Under the pieces are notes generated by a model. That model was not told the origin of the DNA. It searched no databases and worked only from the letters and a program-made list of their open reading frames with translations. From assembly GCF_900114015.1 (NCBI RefSeq), contig NZ_FORN01000026.1, positions 1 to 64,000 of the forward strand: a stretch of 64,000 nt of DNA, read 5' to 3'. The translations under genes and the position numbers were made by a program. This document shows positions 42,956-52,432 of the stretch, in pieces; the stretch's first letter is position 1, and each line of letters opens with the position of its first letter. This DNA comes from Caulobacter sp. UNC279MFTsu5.1. Its GTDB lineage: Bacteria; Pseudomonadota; Alphaproteobacteria; Caulobacterales; Caulobacteraceae.

Positions 42956-44505
42956 GCCGCGCGCCGCTCGACGTCCGGGCGTTCGGGGCGCGGGGCGACG
43001 GCGTCAGCCTGGACACCGACGCCATCAACGCGGCGATCCGGGCGACGCACGCAGCCGGCGGCGGTGAGGTCGTGCTGCCAACCGGCCGCTGGCTGTCGTT
43101 CTCGATACGGCTGCTGAGCGGCGTCGCCCTGCGGCTGGACGAGGGCTGCGTGCTGGAGGCCGCCGATCCCGCCCGCCATGCCAGCGCCTACGACCCGGCC
43201 GAGTCCAATCCGTTCGACCTCTATCAGGACTTCGGCCACAGCCACTGGCGCAACAGCCTGATCTGGGGCGACGGCGTCGAGGACGTCGCCATCGTCGGTC
43301 CGGGCCTGATCGACGGACTGGGCCTGACCCGCGAAGGTCCCGGTTCGCGTTGGAGCCGCCAGGCCGGCGAGTTTCCGGTCAGCATGGGGGGCCTGTCGCC
43401 CGAAGCGATGGCGATCCTGGTTCCCGACCGGGAGGCCATGGCCGGCCAGGGCAACAAGGCCATCGCTCTGAAGAACGCCCGCCGGGTCCGGCTGGAAGGC
43501 TTCACGATCTGGCGCGGCGGCCACTTCGCCGTGCTGGCCACCGGCTGCGATCATCTGGCGATCCAAGGCCTGCGGATCGACACCAACCGCGACGGGCTGG
43601 ACCTCGACGCCTGCCGCGACGTGGTCATCGCCGACTGCCGGATCAACACGCCCAACGACGACGCCATCGTGCTGAAGAGTTCGCTGGCCCTGGGCGAAGC
43701 CCGGTCCACCGAGCGGGTCGAGATCACCCGCTGCCACGTCAGCGGCTTCGACCTGGGCACCATGCTGGACGGCACGCTGGGCCGCACTCAGCAACTGGCC
43801 CCCGACCAGGACCGCGTCACCGGCCGGATCAAGCTGGGCACCGAATCCAACGGCGACTTCCGCCACATCGCCATCAGCGACTGCTGGTTCACCCGCTCGC
43901 GCGGCCTGGCGCTGGAGACCGTCGACGGCGGCACGATCGAGGACGTCTCGATCCACAACATCGTCCTGCGCGAGGTGACCACCGCGCCGTTGTTCCTGCG
44001 CCTGGGCGACCGCGGGCGCGGCCCGGACGGGACGCGGCGCGGGGCCATGCGGCGGATCCGCGTGCGCGGACTGACCGCCTTCGACATCCTGCCCGACTAC
44101 GCCGCGACGATCGCCGGGCTGGAGGGCGACCCGATCGAGGACGTCGAACTGACCGACATCCGCCTGGTCTATGGCGGCGGGGGCGAGACGGCCTGGGCCG
44201 AGCGGCGCCCGGGCGACATGGCCCAGGCCTATCCCGAGCCCAGCATGTTCGGCCCCACCCCCGCCCATGGCCTCTGGGTCCGGCACGTCACGGGTCTGAC
44301 GCTGGACAATGTGCGGATCGAGACCCTGACGCCCGATCCCCGGCCGCCCATCCTGCTGCAGGCCGTGCACGGCGCGCGGTTCGGCCGGCTGGGCCTGGCT
44401 TGGCCGGAGGGCGTGAAGCCCATCGTCGGCGAAGACGTTTCCGGCCTGGTCATCGACCCGCCCTTGCGGGTGGGGCTGGCGACCGTCGATGGAGACGAGC
44501 GATGA
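42952..44505 (+). CDS. GH28 family polygalacturonase / rhamnogalacturonase-like
   Basis: The 517-residue protein starts directly with the GH28 entry strand LDVRAFGARGDGVSLDTDAI and folds as a right-handed beta-helix. The catalytic aspartates are likely in NRDGLDLDACRD and NTPNDDAIVLKS, with later conserved GTESNGDFRHIAI. It hydrolyses alpha-1,4-galacturonosyl or GalA-Rha bonds. Unlike the enzymes around it, no signal peptide is visible and there is no room for one before the fold begins, so it is probably cytoplasmic. Both ends overlap neighbouring genes by 4 bp. Confidence 0.92.
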   Translation: MSRAPLDVRAFGARGDGVSLDTDAINAAIRATHAAGGGEVVLPTGRWLSFSIRLLSGVALRLDEGCVLEAADPARHASAYDPAESNPFDLYQDFGHSHWRNSLIWGDGVEDVAIVGPGLIDGLGLTREGPGSRWSRQAGEFPVSMGGLSPEAMAILVPDREAMAGQGNKAIALKNARRVRLEGFTIWRGGHFAVLATGCDHLAIQGLRIDTNRDGLDLDACRDVVIADCRINTPNDDAIVLKSSLALGEARSTERVEITRCHVSGFDLGTMLDGTLGRTQQLAPDQDRVTGRIKLGTESNGDFRHIAISDCWFTRSRGLALETVDGGTIEDVSIHNIVLREVTTAPLFLRLGDRGRGPDGTRRGAMRRIRVRGLTAFDILPDYAATIAGLEGDPIEDVELTDIRLVYGGGGETAWAERRPGDMAQAYPEPSMFGPTPAHGLWVRHVTGLTLDNVRIETLTPDPRPPILLQAVHGARFGRLGLAWPEGVKPIVGEDVSGLVIDPPLRVGLATVDGDER

Positions 44506-45203
44506 GGCGCCGCGCGATGCTCGGCGGCCTGGCCGCCCTGGCCGCCGGCCCGGCCTTCGCCGCCTCGGCGCGGCCTCCTCGGTCCGGGTCGCGCGTGCAC
44601 GCCGACGACTTCCGCCACGGCCTGGACCAGTGGGCGCTCGAGGCCGAGAAGCCGGCCAAGGTGACCGTCCAGGACGGCGTGCTGGACATCGACGCCCCCG
44701 CCGGCCTGACCCTGTGGTTCCGGCCCGAGCTGATCAGTCCGGTGATGATCCGGTACCAGGCCCAGGCGATTTCGGCGGGCGGCCCCAACGACCGGGTCAG
44801 CGACCTGAACGCCTTCTGGATGGCTCGCGACGCGGGTGGAGGCAGCCCACTCGCTACACCACGAACAGGCGCCTTCGCCGACTACGACACGCTGAAGACC
44901 TACTATGTCGGCCAGGGCGGCAACGGGAACACCTCGACCCGCTTCCGGCGCTATGTCGGCCGGCCAGGCGACCGGCCGCTGCTGCCGCAGCACGACCATA
45001 CGGCGGCCGACGAGATGCTGGTCGCCAACCGCTGGCGAACGGTGCGGCTGGTCGCCGATGGCGGGCTGATCCAGTACTGGAACGACGGCCGCAAGCTGTT
45101 CGAACTGGACGACGCCCAGCCCTACGCCCGCGGCTGGTTCGGCCTGCGCACGACGTTCAGCCACCTGCGGGTGCGGCGGTTCGGGGTGTTCGCCCTGGCA
45201 TAG
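44502..45203 (+). CDS. Exported DUF6250-like protein
   Basis: The 233-residue precursor has a signal MRRRAMLGGLAALAAGPAFA and a jelly-roll-like lectin/lyase fold. Segments such as FWMARD, TYYVGQGGNGNTSTRFRRY, LLPQHDHT and RGWFGLRTTFSHLRVRRFGV are typical of DUF6250 proteins that accompany pectin-degrading enzymes. It may be a polysaccharide lyase or binding module, but activity is unproven. It overlaps GH28 by 4 bp and is the last gene of the operon. Confidence 0.7.
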   Translation: MRRRAMLGGLAALAAGPAFAASARPPRSGSRVHADDFRHGLDQWALEAEKPAKVTVQDGVLDIDAPAGLTLWFRPELISPVMIRYQAQAISAGGPNDRVSDLNAFWMARDAGGGSPLATPRTGAFADYDTLKTYYVGQGGNGNTSTRFRRYVGRPGDRPLLPQHDHTAADEMLVANRWRTVRLVADGGLIQYWNDGRKLFELDDAQPYARGWFGLRTTFSHLRVRRFGVFALA

Positions 45204-45226
45204 TCCCTCTCCCTTTGGGGCGGGGC

Positions 45227-45390
45227 AATCGCATATGGATTTGCTGAGATAAGAGCTGTCATCCCGGACAAGCCCGGCGTAGCCGGGCGCAGATCCGGGA
45301 CCGCCGCAAGCGCATGCGTTCACGCCCCGGTCCCGGATCTTCGCGCTGCGCGCTCGTCCGGGATGACAGTCGTATTTGGGCATATGCGAT
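45227..45390. repeat. Nested palindromic repeat, family 2
   Basis: The outer arms ATCGCATATG (45228-45237) and CATATGCGAT (45381-45390) are perfectly complementary. They enclose a second palindrome with 14-bp perfect ends CTGTCATCCCGGAC (45256-45269) and GTCCGGGATGACAG (45356-45369). The core resembles the elements at 16323 and 35447. The element fills the space between the convergent DUF6250-like gene and the next receptor gene. Confidence 0.78.
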
Positions 45391-45444
45391 AGCCCTCCCT
45401 TTGCCGGAGAGGGCGATGGCCGAAGGCGGTCGGGGCCGAGAAAC

Positions 45445-45486
45445 AAAAAAGCCGCGACAAGCCGAAAGGCCGGTCGCGGCTTTTGT
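45445..45486 (-). terminator. Rho-independent terminator of the 1041-aa receptor gene
   Basis: AAAAGCCGCGAC (45447-45458) and GTCGCGGCTTTT (45473-45484) are perfectly complementary. On the minus strand the stem is followed by TTTTTTG, so it terminates the receptor gene. It could also serve plus-strand transcripts. Confidence 0.9.
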
Positions 45487-45499
45487 CGTAGAGCCCCCC

Positions 45500-45548
45500 C
45501 CCTCATCCGTCAGCTTCGCTGACACCTTCTCCCGCAAGGGGAGAAGGA
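45500..45548. repeat. Double-hairpin intergenic repeat
   Basis: Two short perfect hairpins lie side by side, GTCAGC-TTC-GCTGAC at 45509-45523 and CCTTCTCCC-5 nt-GGGAGAAGG at 45525-45547, next to a run of nine C residues. The layout resembles a dispersed REP-type element, but only one copy occurs in this window. Confidence 0.6.
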
Positions 45549-45561
45549 AGATCGCCCTGCC

Positions 45562-48500
45562 CTAGAACTTCGCCGTCACGCCGACGAAGAAGCGGCGGCC
45601 GAAATAGCCCAGTTCGGTCAGGCGGATGTCGCCCGCGGTCGAACGCTCGTCTTCCTTGGTCAGGTTCTTGCCCTCGACGAAGAACGACAGGCCCGGCGCC
45701 CAGCTGAAGCCGGGTTTCACGGTGACCTTGCCGTCGAGATAGCCCGTCGAGTCGCGATAGACGGGCTGGAGCGAGTTGTCGGCGGCCGAGACCAGGTACC
45801 TGGAGCGGTAGTTGTAGGCCAGGCGGGCGTTGAGCGGGCCCTTGTCGTACCACAGGGTCAGGTTGGCGCTGTCCGAGGACAGACCCGGGAACGGCAGCGG
45901 CGAGCCGTCCAACTGCGAGAACAACTTGACGTTCTTGGCCTTCTGGTAGGTGTAGTTGACGTCGACGCCGAAGCCCGACAGGAAACCCGGCAGGAAGGTG
46001 AAGGCGGTCTTGGCCGTGATCTCCACGCCCTCGATCTTGGCGCCCGTGCCGTTGATGTAGGTGTTGTAGTTGTAGAGCTGGCCGTCCCCGTAGACGTCGC
46101 GCTTGCCGATCAGGGTGCGCGACGACACGTAGAACGACTCGATGTCCTTCTTGAACAGGCCGACTGACACCTGGGTGTCCTGGTTGGGGTAGTATTCGAA
46201 GCTCAGGTCGTACTGCTTGGCGCGGTAGGGCTTCAACTCCGGGTTGCCGGCGTTGCAGCTTGGTTCGTCGAATTCGCCGTTGGCGTCCGGCGAGGCGTCG
46301 GTGGTGCAGGCCACGGTCGGCATCAGGAAATCCATGCGCGGACGGGCCATCAGGTCGGCGAAGCCGGCGCGGGCGGACAGCTTGTTGGGAATGAACCACA
46401 GGCCGACGTTGAAGCTGGGCAGCCAGACCGTATAGTCCTTGGTCATCTTGCCCAGCGAGTTGCTCAGCACGTAGGTCGTCGTCCCGTAGGTCGCGCTGCG
46501 GCTCGAAACGCCCTCGCCGGTCGTCTGGGTGTGGACCCGGCGCCAGCCGAAGTTGCCGTCAACATCGTAGCTGCCGAGCGGGAAGTTGTAGTCAAACTTC
46601 AGGTACAGGGCGTCGGTCTTTTCCGAGATGATGTACGGGAACTGCCGGTAGGGCTTGCCGTCGCTGCCGACCGTTTTCTCCAGGTTGTTCAGGTTGAAGT
46701 GCGAGGTGTCGAGGTTCTGCGAGACCTTGTTGAAGTCCGGAAAATTCCAGGTCGACGGGATCGAGCCGCCGCCCCAGTAGAAGTCGCTGGGCAGCGGGCT
46801 CATCGCCGAGGCGAACAGGGCGTTGGAGAAGCCGCGCGACCAGCTTTCCGTCGTGGTCCAGTAGCCGGTGCCGTAGGTCGCCCCATAGGCCGGATCGGTC
46901 TGGTCGGCCGTCTGGGTGTTGGAGACCACCGCCGTCGAATTGACGGCGTTGGAGTAGATCACGGTGTCGTCGGTGGTCGAAGAGGGGTTGGAGCCGCCGC
47001 TGAGGATGAAGCCGCCGTAGCCGTAGCCCTTGGTCGAGAAGTCGGTGGCGCGACCGCCGAACTCGATCTTCTTGATGAACGGCAGGTTGGTCTCATAGTC
47101 GAAGTCCAGCTTGTACTGCTGTTCCTTCGAGCCGGAGTTCGAGGGGCGATACTGGATCTGCCACTGGCGGATCGCCGCGGCGTCGCTGGGGCTGAAGCCG
47201 CTGGCGAAGGCGAACGACGGATTGCCGGTCGCCGGATCCAGCGTCACGGACATGCCGGGCGTGTCGAAGCTGACGCTGACATTGTTGGTCTGTGACACCG
47301 TGCTGGTGTCGGCCTTCGAGCCCTGGAACTCGATCTGCAGGCGGTCGCCGCGATAGTTGGCGCCGAAGTTGTAGTAATTGCTTGTCGTGTCGTACTTGAA
47401 GTCGCGGGCGCTGATGCCGAAGCCGTTGTTGCCGCCGGCCCCGGTGGTGTTCACGCAATTGCCCAGCGTATAGCCGATGACGTTGTGGTTGGCGTCGACC
47501 TTGACTGCGCCGGCCGTGGTGTTCGTCGACGAGCAGGTGGTGGCGGTGGCCGTGTTGCGCAGCCGGGTCGTCGTGGTGAAGTCGGTGCCGTAGTTGATGT
47601 CGTTGAGCGTCTGCGAGCGCTCGTTGCGGTTATAGCTGACCCAGGCGTCGATCTTGTCGGTGAAGCGGTACTGGGCCGTGAATTCGGCCGAGATGCGCTC
47701 GTCGTTGCGGGTCCAGACACCGTAGCGGGCGGTGCGAGGCGCGTAGTCGTACCATTGCGACAGACAGGCGTTGCGCAGGTTGGTGGTCGAGATCTGGGTC
47801 GCGTCCGGCGTGGTCAGGCCCGAGCAGCCGGCCGCGGTCGTAACGTTGCGCGCCAGGTCGTTGATCTGGGAATTGTAGGCGCTGCTGTAGTAGGGAACCG
47901 TCTTGTCGGCCGAGGCGTCGAAGTCGGCGAACCGGCCCCACGACGAGTTGCGGACATAGTCGCCGCGGGTGTCGACATTGTCGTAGGTGACGTTGGCCAT
48001 CAGGCCCAACCGGCCGTCGAACAGGGTGGTGGCGGCGAACAGGTTGCCGCGCGGTTTCCAGGTGTCGGCGGTGTCGAGGTTCTGGGCCGAGGCGGTCAGC
48101 GACAGGGTCGGCTTCTTGAAGTCCAGCGGCTTGCGGGTCTTCACCGAGACCGTGCCGCCGACGCCGCCCTCGGTCATATCGGCGGTGAAGCCCTTGAACA
48201 CGTCGATCGACTGGACCAGCTCCGAGGCCAGTTCGCGGAAGTCGTTGGACCGGCCGCCACCGCCGTAGACCTGCAGGTTGCCGGCCGTCGACAGCGTGCT
48301 CATGCCGTTGATCTCGACGCGGTTGAGGTCGGGCTCGACGCCGCGGATCGACACCGCGTTGCCTTCGCCGAAGTCGCGGGCCAGCTGCACGCCGGTGATG
48401 CGGCCCAGCGCCTCGCCGACGTTCTTGTCGGGGAACTGGCTGATGTCCTCGGCGACGATCGAGTCGGAGATCGTGCCGTTGCGCTTCTTGCGGTTCATCG

Positions 48501-48687
48501 CCGACTGCAGGCTGGCGCGGGTGCCGACCACGACCACCTCGTCGATGGTGTTGGCTTTGTCCTCGACGTTCGAGCCAGGGGCCGCGCTCTGGGCGTACGC
48601 GCCGCCGGCGAAGGCCAGGCTGGCCGCCAAGGCCAGCAAGGACGTGGTGGCGACGGCCGCGCGACGGCCGCGAGTGGATGCAAGCAT
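45562..48687 (-). CDS. TonB-dependent receptor, large carbohydrate type
   Basis: The 1041-residue precursor starts at ATG 48687 (GAGGGAGGG upstream) with a signal peptide ending AYAQ. A TonB-box-like IDEVVVVGTRASLQ, a plug (SDSIVAEDISQFPDKNVGEA, GNAVSIRGVEPDLNRVEING) and a long barrel ending VTAKF follow. The size and QFPDKNVGEALGRITGV motif match the oligosaccharide receptors of Caulobacterales. It is divergent from the PL11-PL22 genes, so rhamnogalacturonan oligosaccharides are the likely cargo. Earlier in-frame starts up to 48966 lie in the control region and are rejected. Confidence 0.93.
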   Translation of the reverse strand: MLASTRGRRAAVATTSLLALAASLAFAGGAYAQSAAPGSNVEDKANTIDEVVVVGTRASLQSAMNRKKRNGTISDSIVAEDISQFPDKNVGEALGRITGVQLARDFGEGNAVSIRGVEPDLNRVEINGMSTLSTAGNLQVYGGGGRSNDFRELASELVQSIDVFKGFTADMTEGGVGGTVSVKTRKPLDFKKPTLSLTASAQNLDTADTWKPRGNLFAATTLFDGRLGLMANVTYDNVDTRGDYVRNSSWGRFADFDASADKTVPYYSSAYNSQINDLARNVTTAAGCSGLTTPDATQISTTNLRNACLSQWYDYAPRTARYGVWTRNDERISAEFTAQYRFTDKIDAWVSYNRNERSQTLNDINYGTDFTTTTRLRNTATATTCSSTNTTAGAVKVDANHNVIGYTLGNCVNTTGAGGNNGFGISARDFKYDTTSNYYNFGANYRGDRLQIEFQGSKADTSTVSQTNNVSVSFDTPGMSVTLDPATGNPSFAFASGFSPSDAAAIRQWQIQYRPSNSGSKEQQYKLDFDYETNLPFIKKIEFGGRATDFSTKGYGYGGFILSGGSNPSSTTDDTVIYSNAVNSTAVVSNTQTADQTDPAYGATYGTGYWTTTESWSRGFSNALFASAMSPLPSDFYWGGGSIPSTWNFPDFNKVSQNLDTSHFNLNNLEKTVGSDGKPYRQFPYIISEKTDALYLKFDYNFPLGSYDVDGNFGWRRVHTQTTGEGVSSRSATYGTTTYVLSNSLGKMTKDYTVWLPSFNVGLWFIPNKLSARAGFADLMARPRMDFLMPTVACTTDASPDANGEFDEPSCNAGNPELKPYRAKQYDLSFEYYPNQDTQVSVGLFKKDIESFYVSSRTLIGKRDVYGDGQLYNYNTYINGTGAKIEGVEITAKTAFTFLPGFLSGFGVDVNYTYQKAKNVKLFSQLDGSPLPFPGLSSDSANLTLWYDKGPLNARLAYNYRSRYLVSAADNSLQPVYRDSTGYLDGKVTVKPGFSWAPGLSFFVEGKNLTKEDERSTAGDIRLTELGYFGRRFFVGVTAKF

Positions 48688-48980
48688 TGGGTTCCCTCCC
48701 TCTAACCAGGCCTGGGCCTCCTGACGAAGGTCCCCGGACGCCTTACCGACCCCTGCGGCCGCCCTTGCTCGGACAGCTCGCGGCGCGCTCGGCGGCGCAT
48801 TTCTCATACAATGGATAATTCCATATATTGAGATGTCAATGCAATTTATGGGAAGACAGCCGCATTGTTCCATGATGTAAGCGTGTTGCAACGCTCGCGA
48901 GGCGGCCCAGGCGCCGATCCGAAGGCCGCGAAGAAGGGTCGTCACGAGCCGGAACGGGGAAACCAAAGGGATTGCGACGC
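48688..48980. promoter_or_regulatory. Divergent control region, receptor and PL11-PL22
   Basis: This 293-bp gap carries no gene. Its A/T-rich centre holds the inverted repeat TCTCATACAATGGA-TAAT-TCCATATATTGAGA at 48802-48833 (10 of 14 positions symmetric), the best-formed copy of the motif that recurs across the pectin and rhamnose genes. It is a strong candidate operator for both directions. Confidence 0.6.
48802..48833. promoter_or_regulatory. Candidate operator (best copy of shared motif)
   Basis: TCTCATACAATGGA and TCCATATATTGAGA form an inverted pair around TAAT. Related single or paired half-sites lie at 40432-40464, 40613-40626, 55556-55569 and 59330-59343. The regulator is unproven; the IclR protein at 58485 is the obvious candidate. 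Confidence 0.5.
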
Positions 48981-50951
48981 ATGAGTCAGCGCGGTGAAAA
49001 CCGAGGCGCGCGGGTCGCGGCGGCGGCCCTGCTGTGCGCGACGGTGCTGTCCTCCGTGGGTGGATCGGCCTTCTCGGCGCCTCGTCGGATGGAAGCCCTG
49101 GACCGCGGCCTGGTCGCCGTGCCGGCCGCCGCCGGCGGCGTGCTGGTCAGCTGGCGGCTGCTGGGCGACGAGCCGGCCAGGACCGCCTTCAACCTCTATC
49201 GCGACGGCGCGAAGCTGAACGCCGCGCCCCTGGCGGGGCCCACCGACTTCGTCGACAAGACCGGCGTTTCGTCCGCCGCCTATACCGTGCGCGCCGTGGT
49301 CGGCGGCAGGGAGGCTCCGGCCGGCAAGCCCGCCGGGGTCTGGGCCGACGGCTATCTGAGCGTCCCGATCCAGCCCCCCGCCGACGGCGTCACACCCGCG
49401 GGCGAGGCCTATTCGTACACCGCCAACGACGCCAGTGTCGGCGACCTGGACGGCGACGGCCGCTACGAGATCGTCCTCAAGTGGGACCCGACCAATTCCA
49501 AGGACAACGCCTTCGGCGGCTATACCGGGCCGGTCTTCCTCGACGCCTACACATTGGAGGGCCGGCGCCTGTGGCGCATCGACCTGGGCCGCAACATCCG
49601 GGCCGGCGCCCACTACACCCAGTTCCAGGTCTATGACTATGACGGCGACGGCCGGGCCGAGGTGGCCCTGCGCACTAGCGACGGTACGATCGACGGGACC
49701 GGCCGGGTGCTGGGCGATCCCAACGCCGACTGGCGCGAGCGCGGCGGCGAGCGGCCCCAAGCCGACAAGACCGGCGCCACCGTCCTGACCGACGGCACGA
49801 AGGTGGCCCGGGTGCAGGGTCGCATCCTCAAGGGTCCCGAGTACCTGACCGTGTTCGATGGCCGGACCGGCAAGGCCCTGGCCAGCGCGCCCTATTCGCC
49901 GCCACGCGACCCGCGCACCAACGCCCCGAGCATCGAGGAGATGACGCAGGTCTGGGGCGACGGCTACGGCAACCGCTCCGACCGCTTCCTGGCCGGCACC
50001 GCCTATCTGGACGGCCGGCGGCCCAGCCTGGTCTTCGCCCGCGGCTACTACGGCCGCACCACCCTGGCGGCCTGGGACTTCCGGGACGGCAAGCTGACTC
50101 GGCGCTGGCTGTTCGACAGCGCCGCGCCCGGCAATGAAAGATTCGGCGGCCAGGGCAATCACCAGCTCAGCGTCGCCGATGTCGATGGCGACGGACGCGA
50201 CGAGATCGTCTACGGCTCGATGGCCGTAGACGACGACGGCAAGGGCCTGTGGAGCGCCCAGCTGTTCCACGGCGACGCCATGCACGTGTCGGACCTGGAT
50301 CCCGCCCATCCCGGCCTCGAGAAGTTCGGCGTTCACGAGAGTCCCGGCCGGAACGGCGGGATTGGCGCGGCCATGCTCGACGCCCGCACCGGCAAGGTGC
50401 TGTGGAGCACGCCCACCGACCACGACACCGGCCGGGGCCTGGCGGCCGACATCGACCCGCGCTTCCCCGGCGTCGAGGCCTGGGGGACCAACAGCGACCG
50501 GCTCTACACCGCCCAGGGCAGGCCGATCGACGGCGTCCAGCATCCGCGCCAGACCAACTTCGCCATCTGGTGGGACGGCGACGACCTGCGCGAGCTGCTG
50601 GACAAGACCCAGATCAGCAAGTGGGACTGGAAGACCGGACAGGCGGTTCCGCTGCTGACGGCCGCCGGCGCGGCCTCAAACAACGGCACAAAGGCGACCC
50701 CGGTCCTGTCGGCCGACATCCTGGGCGACTGGCGCGAAGAGGTGATCTGGCGGGCCGAGGACAACCGCTCCCTGCGGATCTACGCCACGCCGTACTTTAC
50801 CCAAAGACGGCTGGTCACGCTGATGCACGATCCGCAGTATCGGCTGTCGATCGCCTGGCAGAACACCGCCTACAACCAGCCGCCGCACACCAGCTTCTAT
50901 CTCGGCGAGGGCATGAAGGCCCCGCCCCGTCCCCACATCCGCACCCGGTGA
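48981..50951 (+). CDS. PL11 rhamnogalacturonan lyase
   Basis: The 656-residue precursor (ATG 48981) has a signal peptide ending FSAP and the eight-bladed propeller of family PL11. Several calcium-binding blades are clear: VGDLDGDGRYEIVLKWDPTN, YDYDGDGRAEVALRTSDG and VADVDGDGRDEIVYGSM, and the product ends in a region with QNTAYNQPPHTSFYLG. It cleaves rhamnogalacturonan-I by beta-elimination, giving unsaturated GalA-Rha oligosaccharides. The PL22 gene follows after 8 bp. An in-frame TTG at 48972 is less likely. Confidence 0.95.
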   Translation: MSQRGENRGARVAAAALLCATVLSSVGGSAFSAPRRMEALDRGLVAVPAAAGGVLVSWRLLGDEPARTAFNLYRDGAKLNAAPLAGPTDFVDKTGVSSAAYTVRAVVGGREAPAGKPAGVWADGYLSVPIQPPADGVTPAGEAYSYTANDASVGDLDGDGRYEIVLKWDPTNSKDNAFGGYTGPVFLDAYTLEGRRLWRIDLGRNIRAGAHYTQFQVYDYDGDGRAEVALRTSDGTIDGTGRVLGDPNADWRERGGERPQADKTGATVLTDGTKVARVQGRILKGPEYLTVFDGRTGKALASAPYSPPRDPRTNAPSIEEMTQVWGDGYGNRSDRFLAGTAYLDGRRPSLVFARGYYGRTTLAAWDFRDGKLTRRWLFDSAAPGNERFGGQGNHQLSVADVDGDGRDEIVYGSMAVDDDGKGLWSAQLFHGDAMHVSDLDPAHPGLEKFGVHESPGRNGGIGAAMLDARTGKVLWSTPTDHDTGRGLAADIDPRFPGVEAWGTNSDRLYTAQGRPIDGVQHPRQTNFAIWWDGDDLRELLDKTQISKWDWKTGQAVPLLTAAGAASNNGTKATPVLSADILGDWREEVIWRAEDNRSLRIYATPYFTQRRLVTLMHDPQYRLSIAWQNTAYNQPPHTSFYLGEGMKAPPRPHIRTR

Positions 50952-50959
50952 GACCGCCG

Positions 50960-52285
50960 ATGAAAGCTCCCCTTCTCTTCGCCTTGGCGTTTGCCCTGAC
51001 GGTGCTGACGCCGTCCGCCCACGCCCAGGACGTCGTCACCCAGCCCAGGCCCGGCGCGGCCGAGCCGCCGCGCGAATGGATCGACAAGGACACCGGCCAC
51101 CGGGTGATCCGCTTGTCCGACAAGGCCGGCAGCGGCAGCCTCTATTTCAATTTCAACGGCTACACGCCCGACGGGACGACCCTGGCTATCAGCACGCCCG
51201 ACGGGATCTCCGGCGTCGACCTGAAGACCCACGCCCTGCGCCCGCTGGTCGAGGGCAAGGTTCGGCTGCTGTTCGTCGGCCGCAAGACCGGCCAGGTCTA
51301 CTACCAGCGCCTGGCGCAGGACGGGACCGGCGTGGTCGAGGCGGTCGATCCGAAGACTCGGGCGGTGCGCCAGGTCGCCCGGCTGGCCAAGGGCGTGGGC
51401 GTCCAGACGATCAACGCCGACGAGACCCTGCTGGCCGGGGTGGCCAACCGCACCGACGTCCCGATCCCGCCCAACCTGGCCGACGCCCTGCCCCGCAATC
51501 CCGACGACGTGAAGGGTCCGGACGGTCGCGCGCTGTCCTACGCCGAGGGTCGCGAGGTGCAGCTGAACGCCCGCCTGGACAGCCGCATCCCGATGGAGAT
51601 CTTCACGATCGACACGGCCACCGGCGCGCGCAAGGTCGTGCACCAGGCGACCGACTGGCTGAACCACCTGCAGTTCTCGCCCACCGACCCGCACCTGCTG
51701 ATGTTCTGCCACGAGGGGCCCTGGCATAAGGTCGACCGCCTGTGGCTGGTCCGCACCGACAAGGCCGATCCGCCGGTCAAGGTCCATACCCGGACCATGA
51801 ACATGGAGATCGCCGGCCATGAATGGTTCAGCGCCGACGGTAGGACCGTCTGGTACGATCTGCAGACCCCGCGCGGTGAGGACTTCTGGGTGGCCGGCTA
51901 TGAGATCGCCACCGGCAGGCGCACCTGGCTGCACCTGGACCGCAACGCCTGGTCGGTGCACTTCAACACCTCGCCGGACGGCAAGCTGTTCGCCGGCGAC
52001 GGCGGCGACAGCGAGATGGTCGCCCACGCGCCCGACGGCAAGTGGCTGTACCTGATGCGCCCCCGCGCCATCCCCGACGTCGCCGGCATCCACGCTCCAG
52101 GGTCCGAGGCGCTGATCCAGCCGGGCGTGCTGGACACCGAGCGGCTGGTGAACATGAAAGACCACGACTACCGACTCGAGCCGAACGTCAACTTCACGCC
52201 CGACGCCAGGTGGATCGTGTTCCGCTCCAACATGCACGGAGCCAACCACGTGTATGCGGTGGAGGTGGCCAAGGCCGAGCGGTAG
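50960..52285 (+). CDS. PL22 oligogalacturonate lyase, exported form
   Basis: The 441-residue protein matches oligogalacturonate lyase (Ogl): a seven-bladed propeller with WIDKDTGHRVIRLSDK, NHLQFSPTDPHLLMFCHEGP, MEIAGHEWFSADGRTVWYD and a manganese/histidine site. It splits unsaturated digalacturonate to 5-keto-4-deoxyuronate. The N-terminus MKAPLLFALAFALTVLTPSA ending AHAQ is a signal peptide, so this copy should be periplasmic, whereas the enterobacterial Ogl is cytoplasmic. Confidence 0.93.
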   Translation: MKAPLLFALAFALTVLTPSAHAQDVVTQPRPGAAEPPREWIDKDTGHRVIRLSDKAGSGSLYFNFNGYTPDGTTLAISTPDGISGVDLKTHALRPLVEGKVRLLFVGRKTGQVYYQRLAQDGTGVVEAVDPKTRAVRQVARLAKGVGVQTINADETLLAGVANRTDVPIPPNLADALPRNPDDVKGPDGRALSYAEGREVQLNARLDSRIPMEIFTIDTATGARKVVHQATDWLNHLQFSPTDPHLLMFCHEGPWHKVDRLWLVRTDKADPPVKVHTRTMNMEIAGHEWFSADGRTVWYDLQTPRGEDFWVAGYEIATGRRTWLHLDRNAWSVHFNTSPDGKLFAGDGGDSEMVAHAPDGKWLYLMRPRAIPDVAGIHAPGSEALIQPGVLDTERLVNMKDHDYRLEPNVNFTPDARWIVFRSNMHGANHVYAVEVAKAER

Positions 52286-52301
52286 CGCAGGTCCCGTCAA
52301 T

Positions 52302-52418
52302 ACTTGCTCCCTCCGGGCCTGCGGCCCTCCTCCCCCAGAGGGGGAAGAGCCTCAAGCGCGAAGGCTCCGCCCCCCCATGGGGGCGGACAGACCGCGAAGC
52401 GGTCGGGTGGGGGCAAGT
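52302..52418 (-). repeat. GC-rich palindromic intergenic repeat, family 1, copy B
   Basis: ACTTGCTCCC and GGGGGCAAGT bound a set of hairpins (CCCCCAGAGGGGG, CCGCCCCCCCATGGGGGCGG). Read in reverse it matches the copy at 238-354 block by block. It lies between the convergent PL22 and GH2 genes and may terminate both. Confidence 0.78.
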
Positions 52419-52432
52419 ATGGATCGCGCCAA

